Source of the DNA: Anaerolineae bacterium
GTDB taxonomy: Bacteria > Chloroflexota > Anaerolineae > Caldilineales > Caldilineaceae
Assembly: GCA_030432295.1 (NCBI GenBank)
Contig: JAUIHI010000037.1
Coordinates: forward strand, 1 to 62,445
Length of the DNA: 62,445 nt
Direction of reading: 5' to 3'
The position numbers and the translations under genes were made by a program. The notes under the pieces were generated by a model. It was not told where the DNA came from and ran no database searches. It saw nothing but the letters and a program-made list of their open reading frames with translations. Positions 51,035 to 62,264 of this stretch are shown piece after piece (within the stretch, counting starts at the first letter, position 1; each line of letters starts with the position of its first letter).

Positions 51035-52762
51035 ATGAAGAAAATTTTGTGGGCACTCCTTTACATCCTTCTCGCCCTCGTCCTGGTCGGCGGTGGATTT
51101 GTGGCCGCGGTCGGCTCGCCCCAGGCCGCGTGGAACCGGGTGCAGGCTCTGCTGCCAGGCGGCGGCCAGACGGCTTCGACACAGCCGTTGAGCAGCGGTC
51201 AGGCAGGCGGCGTGGCGACAACCCAGGACGACGGCCCCGCCCTTGACTTCGCGGCTATGACAGCGGAAGAACTGGATACGGTGACTACCCAAATCCGCAC
51301 AGCCGCAGACGTGACCAGCCAGGTGAGCGCGGCGGGCAACATCCAATTGTCGGCCCAACAGTTTGTGGTGCTGGAAACCAACGGCGTTGTCCAAGAGATG
51401 GCCGTGCGCGTGGGCGACGAAGTGGCCGCGGGCGATCTGCTGGCCGCGCTGGACCCGGCGGACGCGGAAAAAGCAGTGGAGCGTGCCCTGCTCAATCTGG
51501 CTTCGGCCCAACTGAGTCTGGAAAAACTCTACGACGAGACCGACCCCGCTGACATTGCGTCGGCCGCAGCCGATCTGGAATCGGCCCAGGAGAATCTGGC
51601 CGATCTCTACAACGGCCCGAACACGCTGGAAGTGGCCGCGGCCCGCAGCAATCTGGCCTCGGCCTGGGCCAAATACAACGATCTCCAGGCCGGCCCCAGC
51701 GAAGAGAAAAAGATTCAGCTTTCCACGAATATGCGTAAGTTCCAGGTAGCCCTGGACGAAGCCCGCCGGGCTTGGGAACCGGTCTCCTGGCGGCCCGATG
51801 TGGGACGCACGCCCCAGGCCGCAGCCTATGAGAAGGCGACTATCGACTACGAAAATGCCAAAGCCGCCTACGACGAAGCCGTCGCGCCCGCCTCGGCGGC
51901 GGATCTCCAGGCTGCGCTGAGCCAGGCCCAGAACGCCCAGAAGCAGTTGGACGATCTGCTGGAAAGCGCCACCTCCGCCGAGATTGCCGCGGCAGAAGCC
52001 CAGGTGGCATCCAAAGCCGCTACGCTGGCTGATCTGCGGGCTGGCCCCAATGCCAACGATCTGGAAAGCGCCCAGATTGCCGTGGACAAAGCCTTCCTCG
52101 ACCTGCAAGACGCGGCCGACGATCTGGCCGCCACCCGTCTGCTCGCCCCGATGGATGGCTCCATTCTGGCTGTCAACCTGACGGTGGGCCAGCAGGTGAA
52201 CAGCGGAACCAGTGCGGTGACCCTCGCCCGGCGGGACGATCTGGAGTTGGAAGTGAATGTGGCCGAGGTGGATGTGAGCAAACTCAGCCTGGGCCAGCCC
52301 GCGCAGATTACACTGGACGCGCTGCCCGGCGAAGAGTTCGAAGGCGAAGTGCTCTCCATCGCTCCCTCTGCCGATTCTCAGAGCGGTGTGGTCAACTACC
52401 CGGTCACCCTCCGGCTGATCAACCCGGACAGCCGGGTGCGGGCCGGGATGACTGCGGTGGCAACGGTTGTCAACCAGAGTGGGCTGTCGGGCTGGCTGGT
52501 GCCGGCCAGCGCGGTGCGTTCGGTGGGTGACAGCCCACGTGTGATGGTGCTGCGCAACAATCAGCCCACGCCGGTTGTGGTGACGGTCGGCGCACCCCAG
52601 GGCGAGTGGGTGGTGGTCGAATCCCCGGAGTTGCAGGCAGGCGACCGGGTGGTAGGCACGACAGCCACCTTTATCAATGACGAAAACCCCTTCCAGTTTG
52701 GACCGCCCAGCGACGGAGAGAGCGGCGGCCCCAGCGGGAGACCTGGCAGCAACGGCGGATAA
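51035..52762 (+). CDS. HlyD/MacA-type adaptor protein with long coiled coil
   Basis: A 575-residue adaptor. N-terminal membrane helix (about 3-28), first lipoyl half (VVQEMAVRVGDEVAAGDLLAALD), an unusually long Ala/Glu/Asp-rich coiled-coil hairpin (about 150-360), second lipoyl half (LLAPMDGSILAVNLTVGQQV), beta barrel (QITLDALPGEEFEGEVLSIAP) and membrane-proximal domain (VMVLRNNQPTPVVVTVGAPQG). The tail is Gly/Ser/Pro-rich. Adaptor of the second exporter; larger than the one at 13136. Confidence 0.92.
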   Translation: MKKILWALLYILLALVLVGGGFVAAVGSPQAAWNRVQALLPGGGQTASTQPLSSGQAGGVATTQDDGPALDFAAMTAEELDTVTTQIRTAADVTSQVSAAGNIQLSAQQFVVLETNGVVQEMAVRVGDEVAAGDLLAALDPADAEKAVERALLNLASAQLSLEKLYDETDPADIASAAADLESAQENLADLYNGPNTLEVAAARSNLASAWAKYNDLQAGPSEEKKIQLSTNMRKFQVALDEARRAWEPVSWRPDVGRTPQAAAYEKATIDYENAKAAYDEAVAPASAADLQAALSQAQNAQKQLDDLLESATSAEIAAAEAQVASKAATLADLRAGPNANDLESAQIAVDKAFLDLQDAADDLAATRLLAPMDGSILAVNLTVGQQVNSGTSAVTLARRDDLELEVNVAEVDVSKLSLGQPAQITLDALPGEEFEGEVLSIAPSADSQSGVVNYPVTLRLINPDSRVRAGMTAVATVVNQSGLSGWLVPASAVRSVGDSPRVMVLRNNQPTPVVVTVGAPQGEWVVVESPELQAGDRVVGTTATFINDENPFQFGPPSDGESGGPSGRPGSNGG

Positions 52763-52798
52763 CCGTAACCGCCGAGGAGAGCAGGTATTGGGTAATCG

Positions 52799-52878
52799 GT
52801 AGTTCACGAATTTTCTGCGGAGCAGGCATCCTCAGATGCCGGGTAAATCCGCCATCTTCTCCAACAATCGTGAACTAC
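52799..52878 (+). terminator. Nested inverted repeat after the second exporter
   Basis: Outer 11-bp arms GTAGTTCACGA/TCGTGAACTAC and an inner GGCATC/GATGCC hairpin. 36 bp after the adaptor stop, so it may end the operon. TATTGGG words outside it belong to family C. Confidence 0.45.
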
Positions 52879-52927
52879 GGTATTGGGAAGTTTGTATAGC
52901 AGATAATCGCAAGAAAGTTGAACTCGC

Positions 52928-54118
52928 ATGTCCAGGTATAAAATTCTCGGTATAGTTGTATTGATTGCTCTTTTTGGTGTGCTCCTGCGGCCTAGAATGA
53001 CCGATAGCATTGCCGAAGCAAATGGAGGGCAAGCGCCCGTGCAGGCAACGGCCCCGGCGATGGGTACGCCGGTGGTGGTCAAAAGCGGCGGCGCTGCGCT
53101 GCTCGACAGCCCCAACGGCGTCGTCGTGCGCGAGGTAGAGACGGGGACAATTGTGCAGGCCCTGAGCCGCACGCCCACCGGCGACTGGATTTTTGTGGAG
53201 GTGGAGGTGGGGGTGCAGGGCTGGCTGGCGAGCAGCGCATTGGTCAGCGTCAACCCGGCCTCTCTGCCTGTCTATGGCCGACCCCAGGCAGAACAGTCCA
53301 GCCAGCCTGTCCAGCCCACAGCCGCACCGGTGGAAGAAGCCTCGCCCACGGCTTCCCCCACCCCGGAGCCAACCGCAACTGCAACAGCGACGACGGCTCC
53401 TACTGTCAGACCGACGGCCACAGCCACAGCGACGGCTATCCCGCCCACAGCTACGCCTCTACTGACAGCCACAGCCCAGCCTACGGCCACGCCTGTAGCA
53501 GTGGCTCAGCAAGCAGAGGCTCAGCAGTCAGCGGCACAGCAAGCAGAGGCTCAGAGCCAGGCAAGTCCGAATCTGTTGCTGCGCGTCGTGGGTGTGGTCC
53601 GTTCCGGCGGTGCAGTCCTGGCCGATGAGCCGTCCGGCACGAGCGCCACTGTCCTGCCCGCGGGCGAGATCGTCACCCTTTTGCAGCGCAGCGAGGACGA
53701 CGGCTGGCTGGAGGTGGAACGGAGCGATGGGACGACGGGCTGGGTAGATAGCAGCGAACTGCTCACGGCGGGGCTTTCCAAACTGCCGCGGATGGGCGAG
53801 TCGATGGCTGGGTCTGCATCGTCAACCGCACCAGCGACCGCGGCCCCCGCTACTGAGACTGTCGCCACAGAAGCCCCAGCAGATGCGGACAGCGCGGCTG
53901 TGCTGGCAACTGTGCGCACCGACGGCAGCCGCCTGAATGTGCGTTCCGGCCCCGGCGTGGATTTCCCAGTGGTCGCCAAAGCCGACCACACCAGCAGCTA
54001 TCCAGCGCTTGCAACCAGCGCGGACGAAGAATGGGTGCAGATCGAAATCGCCGACGCGCCCGATGGGTCCGGGTGGGTCTCGGCCCGCTATGTGGTTTTG
54101 AGTGGGCCGCTTGAGTGA
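52928..54118 (+). CDS. Surface protein with three bacterial SH3 domains
   Basis: A 396-residue exported protein. A signal anchor (about residues 5-20) is followed by an SH3 domain (about 43-115, VVVREVETGTIVQALSRTPTGDWIFVEV), a Pro/Thr/Ala-rich stalk (about 120-200, with repeated TATATAT), a second SH3 (about 210-280) and a third SH3_3 domain (about 320-395, SRLNVRSGPGVDFPVV). SH3b domains bind cell-wall peptides or mediate wall anchoring. Downstream of the exporter and upstream of the secreted subtilase. Confidence 0.88.
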   Translation: MSRYKILGIVVLIALFGVLLRPRMTDSIAEANGGQAPVQATAPAMGTPVVVKSGGAALLDSPNGVVVREVETGTIVQALSRTPTGDWIFVEVEVGVQGWLASSALVSVNPASLPVYGRPQAEQSSQPVQPTAAPVEEASPTASPTPEPTATATATTAPTVRPTATATATAIPPTATPLLTATAQPTATPVAVAQQAEAQQSAAQQAEAQSQASPNLLLRVVGVVRSGGAVLADEPSGTSATVLPAGEIVTLLQRSEDDGWLEVERSDGTTGWVDSSELLTAGLSKLPRMGESMAGSASSTAPATAAPATETVATEAPADADSAAVLATVRTDGSRLNVRSGPGVDFPVVAKADHTSSYPALATSADEEWVQIEIADAPDGSGWVSARYVVLSGPLE

Positions 54119-54389
54119 ATAGTCAACCATAGCAAAACCTGATAGAAACCAGGAGTTTTCGTAGGGTGGGTTTCTGTATCCACCGCTGATGGCAGGTAAG
54201 AAATCTGCCCTACGAAAATCCACTTTTCAAAGTACAACTGAGTACTGGTAACTGCACACACCCTTGCCCAATACCCTAGCCACTGGGAACAAACCGGTGG
54301 TTTTTTTACGTTCAGAAGTGGTGGTGGTAGGGTAGAATAGGTTTACGCCAAATGGCGTAGGTGGTACTGAATGCAGCGGGGGCGTTTCT
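54119..54389. other. Spacer with CGTAGGGTGGG inverted repeat
   Basis: GTAGGGTGGGTTTCT (about 54162) pairs imperfectly with AGAAATCTGCCCTAC (about 54199-54215). It could be a terminator for the SH3 protein gene. A GTAGAATAGG element near 54330 may be a -10 for the subtilase gene. No gene. Confidence 0.4.
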
Positions 54390-56699
54390 ATGAACGGCAA
54401 GACTTTTCTTTTCTGGGATGTGGGGCAGAGAGGGCGGGTAGACGGACGAGGGGGTCGGCGCTGGCTGGGCTGGCTGCTGATTGGCGCGCTGCTTCTGCTC
54501 ACGCCCGGCCCGGTTCGGCTGCAAGCCGAGGGCGCTCCCCCAACGAGTGATCCCCTCTTCACAGCCACCGACGCGGACTTTTCCCCAGGGGAAGTATTGG
54601 TGGGTGTCCTGCGGGATGCACCCCTTTTTTCCCAGAGCAGCGTAGAGAGCGCGCAGGCCCTGGCAGGATTGGCCGGGATTTCCATAAATACAGCGGAGGA
54701 GTTGAGGATCAGCGATGCGGCGGATGCCCCCCGCTTTTTCCGGCTGGGGGTGGAGCCAGGCGCGGAGCTGGCGACGATTGAGCGGCTGCGCCTGGAGCCG
54801 TCGGTCGCCTTTGCCGAACCGAACTGGATTGTGCGGGCTGCGGTGGTCAACGGGGATCAAATCCCCGTGCCGGTGCTGCCCAGCGATCCGCTCTTTCGGG
54901 CCAACCAGTGGGGAATGCAGCGGGTGGGCGCGCCCCGGGCCTGGGCCATCAGCCAGGGGGCGACCATTCGGGTGGCGGTGATCGACAGCGGCATCGATTT
55001 CAGCCACCCGGAGTTTGCCGGGCGGCTGCTGGCAGGCAAGAATTATGTGACCCCCGGCCAGTCGCCCCACGACGATTCGGGCCACGGAACCCACGTAACG
55101 GGGATTATCGCGGCGTCGTTGAACAACGGCCAAGGGGTGGCCGGGCTGGCCCCCAATGTGCTGATCGACCCGCGCAAGGCGTTGAACAGCGGCAATGCGG
55201 GCACTGTTGCCAACATCGCTCAGGCGATTCGGGACGCGGCGGACGAGGGCGCACGGATAATCAATTTGAGCCTGACAACGCCAACCTCAAGCAGCATTCT
55301 GGAGGCAGCCGTCAATTATGCGGTTGGCAAGGGGATTCTGCTGGTGGGCGCGGCGGGCAACACCGCGCCCAATTCAGTCCAGTGGCCGGCTGCCTATGCC
55401 GGTGTGCTGGCGGTGGCAGCCACGGATAAGGAGGACCAGCGGGCCTATTACAGCAATCAGGGCGCGGTGGACCTGGCCGCACCGGGTGGTCTTTCCAATC
55501 AACTGATCTACAGCACCTGGCCGACAGGCGGGTTTCCCTGTGGGTCAATTGTCGTGGCTGGCTATTGCACGGCGTTCGGCACAAGTATGTCCGCAGCCTA
55601 TGTAAGCGGTGCGGCCGCGCTGGTCTGGGGAACCCGCCCGGAGCTGACGCTGGTGCAGGTGCGCAATATGCTGCTGGAGACTGTACGCCATACGAGCGCG
55701 CCGTCCACCGATCTGGGCGCAGGGCGGCTGGATGTGCAGGCAGCCGTGCGCAGGGCACTGTTGAGCAATATCCAACTCTCCCAGACCCAAATCTCAGGGC
55801 TGGCATTGCTGTCATCCCCGGCCTACACAGAAACAGTCAGCCTGGAAAATCCCAGCGGAGATCTGATTTTTTGGCAGGCATCTGTGACGAGCGGCAATCA
55901 GTGGCTGACTGTCCCGCCGAGTGCGTCGGGGACGGGCAACAGCATCCGCTATGGGGAACCCGCCCAACTGTCGGTGACGATTTCGCCCACTCTTCTGCTC
56001 GCGGGCGACTATACGGGGAGCGTGCAGGTGCTGGGAAGCCGCAGCAGTGGCTCGCAAGTCATCCAGACGATTCCGGTGGTTCTGGCTGTGCGGGAGAGTC
56101 TGCAATCCCTCTATTTGAGCCTGACCAGCCGCCAGACCGCCGGGCTGGAGTGGCAGACGGCCAACTCCGAGGGCAAGCAGACGATACAGATGACCGACAA
56201 CAGTAATATCGGTCTGCTGCTGCCCTTCACCTATACGACTGAATCGCTGGCGGTGACCACTGTCCGGCTCTACGCGGACGGCTTCCTCACCTTCCCTGCC
56301 AGCGAGAGTGTAGCCAGCCTGCCCGTGGCCTGCACACCGGACGAAACTCCAGCCCACCAGGCGCTCTACGGCTGGTGGAGCGATCTGAATCCGGGGCTGG
56401 GCGGCAAAGTAAGCACATTTACCAGCACGACCGGCGCCTTTGTGGTCGAGTTTCTGGACGTGCCGTTGGCCGGGTCGTCGGGGGAGCGGGTGAGCTTCCA
56501 GATGGCGCTCTTTGCCGATGGATCGGTGAAGCTGAACTATGCGGCGCTGCCCACTGCGCCAGGAAATGTTGTGGTTGGGATGGAAGTAAATGGAGGGCTG
56601 CTCTCGACCCGGATTGCCTGTCGCAAGGGGAGTACTGTGCTGGGAACCCTGCCCGTGGCGGGCGAGACGATTTCGATTGGGGCAACGGATTGGCGGTGA
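54390..56699 (+). CDS. Secreted subtilisin-like serine protease (S8)
   Basis: A 769-residue secreted protease. The signal peptide has a charged start and a hydrophobic core near 30-45 (WLGWLLIGALLLLTPG). A propeptide follows (about 60-150). The S8 domain carries VIDSGID (catalytic Asp), DSGHGTHVTG (His), GAAGNTAPN (oxyanion Asn) and GTSMSAAYVSGAAA (Ser). About 300 further residues contain Ig-like beta segments and a final region probably used for attachment. No sortase or PEP motif is visible. Neighbour of other envelope genes. Confidence 0.93.
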   Translation: MNGKTFLFWDVGQRGRVDGRGGRRWLGWLLIGALLLLTPGPVRLQAEGAPPTSDPLFTATDADFSPGEVLVGVLRDAPLFSQSSVESAQALAGLAGISINTAEELRISDAADAPRFFRLGVEPGAELATIERLRLEPSVAFAEPNWIVRAAVVNGDQIPVPVLPSDPLFRANQWGMQRVGAPRAWAISQGATIRVAVIDSGIDFSHPEFAGRLLAGKNYVTPGQSPHDDSGHGTHVTGIIAASLNNGQGVAGLAPNVLIDPRKALNSGNAGTVANIAQAIRDAADEGARIINLSLTTPTSSSILEAAVNYAVGKGILLVGAAGNTAPNSVQWPAAYAGVLAVAATDKEDQRAYYSNQGAVDLAAPGGLSNQLIYSTWPTGGFPCGSIVVAGYCTAFGTSMSAAYVSGAAALVWGTRPELTLVQVRNMLLETVRHTSAPSTDLGAGRLDVQAAVRRALLSNIQLSQTQISGLALLSSPAYTETVSLENPSGDLIFWQASVTSGNQWLTVPPSASGTGNSIRYGEPAQLSVTISPTLLLAGDYTGSVQVLGSRSSGSQVIQTIPVVLAVRESLQSLYLSLTSRQTAGLEWQTANSEGKQTIQMTDNSNIGLLLPFTYTTESLAVTTVRLYADGFLTFPASESVASLPVACTPDETPAHQALYGWWSDLNPGLGGKVSTFTSTTGAFVVEFLDVPLAGSSGERVSFQMALFADGSVKLNYAALPTAPGNVVVGMEVNGGLLSTRIACRKGSTVLGTLPVAGETISIGATDWR

Positions 56700-56725
56700 T
56701 GGTGGACAGCGGACGGCTGATGACC

Positions 56726-56854
56726 AGCGCCGGTTGAGTAGGCTGGTGCAGTTTCCAGCCGTATCGAAACCAAGCGAGTTAACGAAGAATCGACACATTA
56801 CCCGTTCGCTTTGGTTTCGATACGCCTCGCAGACTCGGCTACTCAACCGGCGCT
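56726..56854 (-). repeat. Dispersed inverted-repeat element, copy 3 (family A)
   Basis: 129 bp, opposite orientation to copies at 12945 and 31784. Ends are perfect complements (AGCGCCGGTTGAGTAG and CTACTCAACCGGCGCT). It lies between the convergent subtilase and rarA-like genes. Confidence 0.8.
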
Positions 56855-56868
56855 CACTACTCCAGCGG

Positions 56869-59133
<2,265 letters not shown>

Positions 59134-59151
59134 AACAGATTCCATTCAAAG

Positions 59152-59219
59152 AGGACGCAGATTTTCATGATTTGAATTGATCTGCGCAGATCAATTCAAA
59201 TCATGAAAATCTGCGTCCT
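59152..59219. repeat. Perfect 68-bp palindrome (family D)
   Basis: Two 34-bp halves that are exact reverse complements with no loop, centred between 59185 and 59186. It lies between the EEP gene stop (59232) and the rarA start. It may end the EEP transcript. Arm words recur at 47005-47060. Confidence 0.85.
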
Positions 59220-59231
59220 TCTCTTTGTTCA

Positions 59232-60092
59232 TCAATAATCAATCTCCGCTATCACAGGCCGGTGATCCGAGGCTTCGTGGCCTGACTCCTCTTGCCAGAC
59301 CTCCACACCGCGCAGGGATGGGGCCAGAGACTCGCTGAGAAAAATATAGTCGATGCGCAGAGGGGCCGCGGCTCGGATGAATGTGCCCTGGCCCGGCTGC
59401 CCGGCTGCGCGCATGGCGTCCGTATAGCCAGCCTTCTCCATCTGGGGGATCACCTGCATTCCGCTTTCTTGCATCAACGGGCCAGAGGGCGGGTGGTTGT
59501 CCACCAGATGCTGGAGATCGCCCGGGCGGTCGGCGAAGTCCCAGGGAGATACAGCGTTGAAATCGCCCATTACGATGTGGGGACGGTTGCGATCTCGTAT
59601 AGTCCACGTGCGCAGGGCGCGCAGTTGGATGAGGCGACTCGCCTCGTCCGTGTGGTCCAGATGGGTGACGTAGGCGGTGAAATTGCGGCCATCGGGCAGG
59701 AGGATGCGTCCTTCCAGCAGGCCCCGCTGCTCTTTCTCTGGCACAGGCGTCAGGTGATGGGCCGCGCTGGCGATTATCGGCCAGCGGCTGAGCAGCCCGT
59801 TGCCGTAGCTCTTTTCGGGCATTTCGTCGGTGGCGGGCCAGCGCAGGCAGGGACCGAAGATGGAGTGCATCCCCAATTCGTCAGCCACCCGTTCCAGCAG
59901 AGGGGTCAGGCTATGCGAATTTGGCCCTTCTGCCTCCCGCACGGGTCCTTCCGTTTCGCGCAAGGGGTGGTAGACTTCGTTCAGCCCGATAATATCTGCG
60001 CCCGTGGCGCGCAGTACATCCGCCACCTGTTGCCAGTTGGGCAGTCCGTCTGCTGTCTGCCATCCGTGGATATTGTACGTTGCAATCCGCAT
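59232..60092 (-). CDS. Endonuclease/exonuclease/phosphatase family protein
   Basis: A 286-residue soluble EEP-fold enzyme. MRIATYNIHG (Asn), IIGLNEVYHPL (Glu), VTHLDH (His), VMGDFNAV (Asp, Asn) and SDHRPVIAEI (Asp-His) are the complete set of DNase I-like active-site motifs. The substrate may be DNA, a phosphoinositide-like lipid or another phosphodiester. REAEGP and RETEGP occur in tandem near residue 50, another low-complexity patch. AGAGGA precedes the ATG. Confidence 0.9.
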   Translation of the reverse strand: MRIATYNIHGWQTADGLPNWQQVADVLRATGADIIGLNEVYHPLRETEGPVREAEGPNSHSLTPLLERVADELGMHSIFGPCLRWPATDEMPEKSYGNGLLSRWPIIASAAHHLTPVPEKEQRGLLEGRILLPDGRNFTAYVTHLDHTDEASRLIQLRALRTWTIRDRNRPHIVMGDFNAVSPWDFADRPGDLQHLVDNHPPSGPLMQESGMQVIPQMEKAGYTDAMRAAGQPGQGTFIRAAAPLRIDYIFLSESLAPSLRGVEVWQEESGHEASDHRPVIAEIDY

Positions 60093-60590
60093 AGATCGTC
60101 CTCTTTATCAATATACGAAATTATCCCCGGCTTATCCCCGGCTGTGGATAACTCCCCGATCTGGGGATAGTCCTGGGGATAAGTGGGCGCGAAAGTGGAT
60201 AAATAACCTGTTGAAACGCTAGGGAACGTTCTTTTCCCTCTTTTTATGACTTATCCACAACTCCAGCCATCCCTTTCTGTCGCCCCTACATCTCGCGTAA
60301 CACATCTGTTCGGCAGATGTGTCTCCCCACATTTCCCCGATTATGCAGCAACTTCTGCACAAGACTCCCCATCATTCGCCTCTACCGTTCCCCCAAATCC
60401 AGTGTCTTCTCGCTCCGCGCCTACAACATCTGGCGCTGCCCCGTTGCTCTCTCCCAGATTATCCCCATATCCCCAGTGACTACTATGACATACTAAAAAT
60501 TAATATATTTATAGGGATAAAAAGAACGATCTTTTTATCCACCAACACCAAACCCAAAATGTCGCTTTTGGGGAAAATTGAATCTCTTTT
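60093..60590. other. oriC: Candidate replication origin: DnaA-box cluster with AT-rich segment
   Basis: About 500 bp without a gene. It holds two perfect DnaA boxes, TGTGGATAA (60143-60151) and TTATCCACA (60251-60259), and at least seven more 9-mers with the TTATCC core on either strand: 60121, 60132, 60174, 60194, 60459, 60512, 60535 (and 60591 at the edge). Chance predicts less than one TTATCC in this span. An AT-rich tract lies at 60481-60535 (TACTAAAAATTAATATATTTATAG), a plausible unwinding element. CACATCTG-TTCGG-CAGATGTG (60301-60321) is a perfect hairpin. dnaA, dnaN or gyrB are not in the window, so this is inference. Confidence 0.65.
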
Positions 60591-61157
60591 TTATCCCCCA
60601 GGCATCAGAATATTTGTTGGGTCTAAAAAGGGCAGGGGATTGGAGAAGCCACCCCAGCCGTCGGAACGGTCGTAGGGATAGATGCGAATGGCAAAATGGA
60701 GATGGGGCGTTGTGCTGGCTCCGGTGTTGTTGGAAAAACCGAGCAGCGTTCCCCGTTTGACAATCTGGCCCGACTCGATGGCAAACCCCTGCATGTGGGC
60801 GTAGAGAGATTCACCCCAGCTATGCTGCAATTTAATGTAGAGGCCATAGCCGCCCGGATCGTTGCCGATTTCGATCACCCGGGCCTGGTCGGGAGCCAGC
60901 AGACGGGTATGGGCGGGCAGAGCGAAGTCCAATCCGTTGTGTCCACGCAGAGGTACGCCGCCAGGGCGAAATTGACGATAGTTTCCTGGATTTGCCCCCC
61001 ACAGTTGACTGATACGGCGACGACCCTCGAAGGGAGCGGAAAGGTAGATACCTTCCGGTTCGTAGTAACCCCGTTCGATGGGTCTGGCAAGAAAATCGAA
61101 CGACACAGGCAGATACTCCTGATAATCTGATGGAATGGACCAGTCATTGCTATGCAA
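60591..61157 (-). CDS. M23 family metallopeptidase
   Basis: A 188-residue LytM/M23 peptidase. GHNGLDFALPAHTRLLAP gives the first zinc His and Asp, and HLHFAI the third ligand motif (HxH), with SLYAHMQGF between. Such enzymes cut peptidoglycan cross-links or act as division activators. No signal peptide is seen, but the start is uncertain: the frame begins with a TTG at 61157 without a clear ribosome binding site. The stop codon lies in the edge of the DnaA-box region. Confidence 0.85.
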   Translation of the reverse strand: MHSNDWSIPSDYQEYLPVSFDFLARPIERGYYEPEGIYLSAPFEGRRRISQLWGANPGNYRQFRPGGVPLRGHNGLDFALPAHTRLLAPDQARVIEIGNDPGGYGLYIKLQHSWGESLYAHMQGFAIESGQIVKRGTLLGFSNNTGASTTPHLHFAIRIYPYDRSDGWGGFSNPLPFLDPTNILMPGG

Positions 61158-61295
61158 ATTCGACAGAGCCGGTCTAATTCAGTATACTCTGCTAGTTGAC
61201 GTTCGCCCATTTATGGGCGCTCCCATTTGTGACCGTGCCCGCTGTTACGGCCAATGCTATTTTGAGACACGAGTATAGTGCAGGAGATTGTAGTT

Positions 61296-61679
61296 ATGCC
61301 CATCTATGAATTTGTCTGTGGGGAATGCGGCTATGAGTTTGAGAAAATTCAGTCCTTTTCAGCGGGCACACCGGTCTGTGCCAGTTGTGGGGCCGAGAAT
61401 GTGACCCGTCAAATGGGCAAGCCGGCCATTCATTTCAAAGGGAGTGGCTGGTATATCAACGACAGCAAAAAGGGTGCCGGCAAGAAGGGCAACAACAATC
61501 CTGCCTCTGCTGTCAATGGGGAGGGCGGCGAAGGGGGCGCAGAAAACGCCAAGTCCGACGACGCACCTTCTGCCGAGAAAGGCAGCGGCGAAAGCAAGAG
61601 CGCCGAGAGCAGCAAGGAAGCCGCTCCCAGCAAAGAGAGTGCAAGCGCCCCCGCCAAGACCAAGGCCGAAACCGCTTAA
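61296..61679 (+). CDS. FmdB-type zinc ribbon protein with charged tail
   Basis: A 127-residue protein. Residues 1-45 form an FmdB zinc ribbon (MPIYEFVCGECGYEFE, then CASCG). A short KGSGWYIND segment follows, typical of the family, and then an 80-residue low-complexity tail rich in Lys, Glu, Ser, Ala and Gly. AGGAG lies before the ATG at 61296. Function unknown; the second such protein in the window (37340). Confidence 0.87.
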   Translation: MPIYEFVCGECGYEFEKIQSFSAGTPVCASCGAENVTRQMGKPAIHFKGSGWYINDSKKGAGKKGNNNPASAVNGEGGEGGAENAKSDDAPSAEKGSGESKSAESSKEAAPSKESASAPAKTKAETA

Positions 61680-61794
61680 TAATGGGACACTGATGGCGCT
61701 GAAAAGTCTGATTGACGCTGACAAAACCGATTGTTTCAGCCCAATCTGCGTCCGCAAAACCTGCGTCCTCGTTTCCGCCCCTATCCGTTTGTAT
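61680..61794. repeat. Family D spacer repeat
   Basis: CTGATGGCGCTGAAAAGTCTGATTGACGC and ATTGTTTCAGCCCAATCTGCGTCC form a loose inverted repeat like the one at 21980-22075. Confidence 0.45.
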
Positions 61795-61821
61795 ACACCC
61801 TTGCCCGCGCAAGGGTGTTTG
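61795..61821 (+). terminator. Hairpin terminator
   Basis: ACACCCTTG-CCCGCG-CAAGGGTGT followed by TTG TT. 115 bp after the zinc ribbon gene. Confidence 0.55.
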
Positions 61822-61864
61822 TTATCTGTGACACAGATCAATTGTTGCGAAAGAGAGCAGAATT

Positions 61865-62263
61865 GTGAGCGTACCCCAACGGTTCGGTGTTCTCCGTCTG
61901 ATCGGCACGCTGCTGAAGGTGGTGGCGTGGATTGTACTGGTGGGTTCGATTCTCCTAGCCCTGACCGCTGGTCTGGCTGGCCCCATCGCCCGCCAGTTTA
62001 TGGGAGATGCTGGGCTACAGACCGAACTGCTAGCCCTGGGCAGCGCTGGGGGGCTGATCGCCGGTGTTCTGTTGATGGTGTCGGGAATCGTTCTTTTCCT
62101 GTCTCTCTATGCCGCGGGGGAGAATATCTTCCTGCAACTGGCCATCGAAGAGAATACCCGGATGAGCGCGGCCCTGCTCCTGCGTGCCGCAGAAGAGAAA
62201 GCATCCCCCGCTGGCCCAGCCGACGCCAGACAGACCTACTACGGCGAGGTTATGGATAGTTGA
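61865..62263 (+). CDS. Small membrane protein, function unknown
   Basis: A 132-residue protein starting with GTG. Two strong membrane helices (about 16-38 and 56-82) are followed by an amphipathic, Ala/Glu-rich cytoplasmic tail (LQLAIEENTRMSAALLLRAAEE). No family recognised. AAGAGAG precedes the start. Its stop is one base before a family C hairpin. Confidence 0.7.
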   Translation: MSVPQRFGVLRLIGTLLKVVAWIVLVGSILLALTAGLAGPIARQFMGDAGLQTELLALGSAGGLIAGVLLMVSGIVLFLSLYAAGENIFLQLAIEENTRMSAALLLRAAEEKASPAGPADARQTYYGEVMDS

Positions 62264-62264
62264 T

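Noticed and set aside
50879-52807. 642-codon frame opposite the second adaptor
   Set aside because: Coiled-coil and lipoyl sequence are in the plus frame; the minus frame is low-complexity Gly/His/Val.
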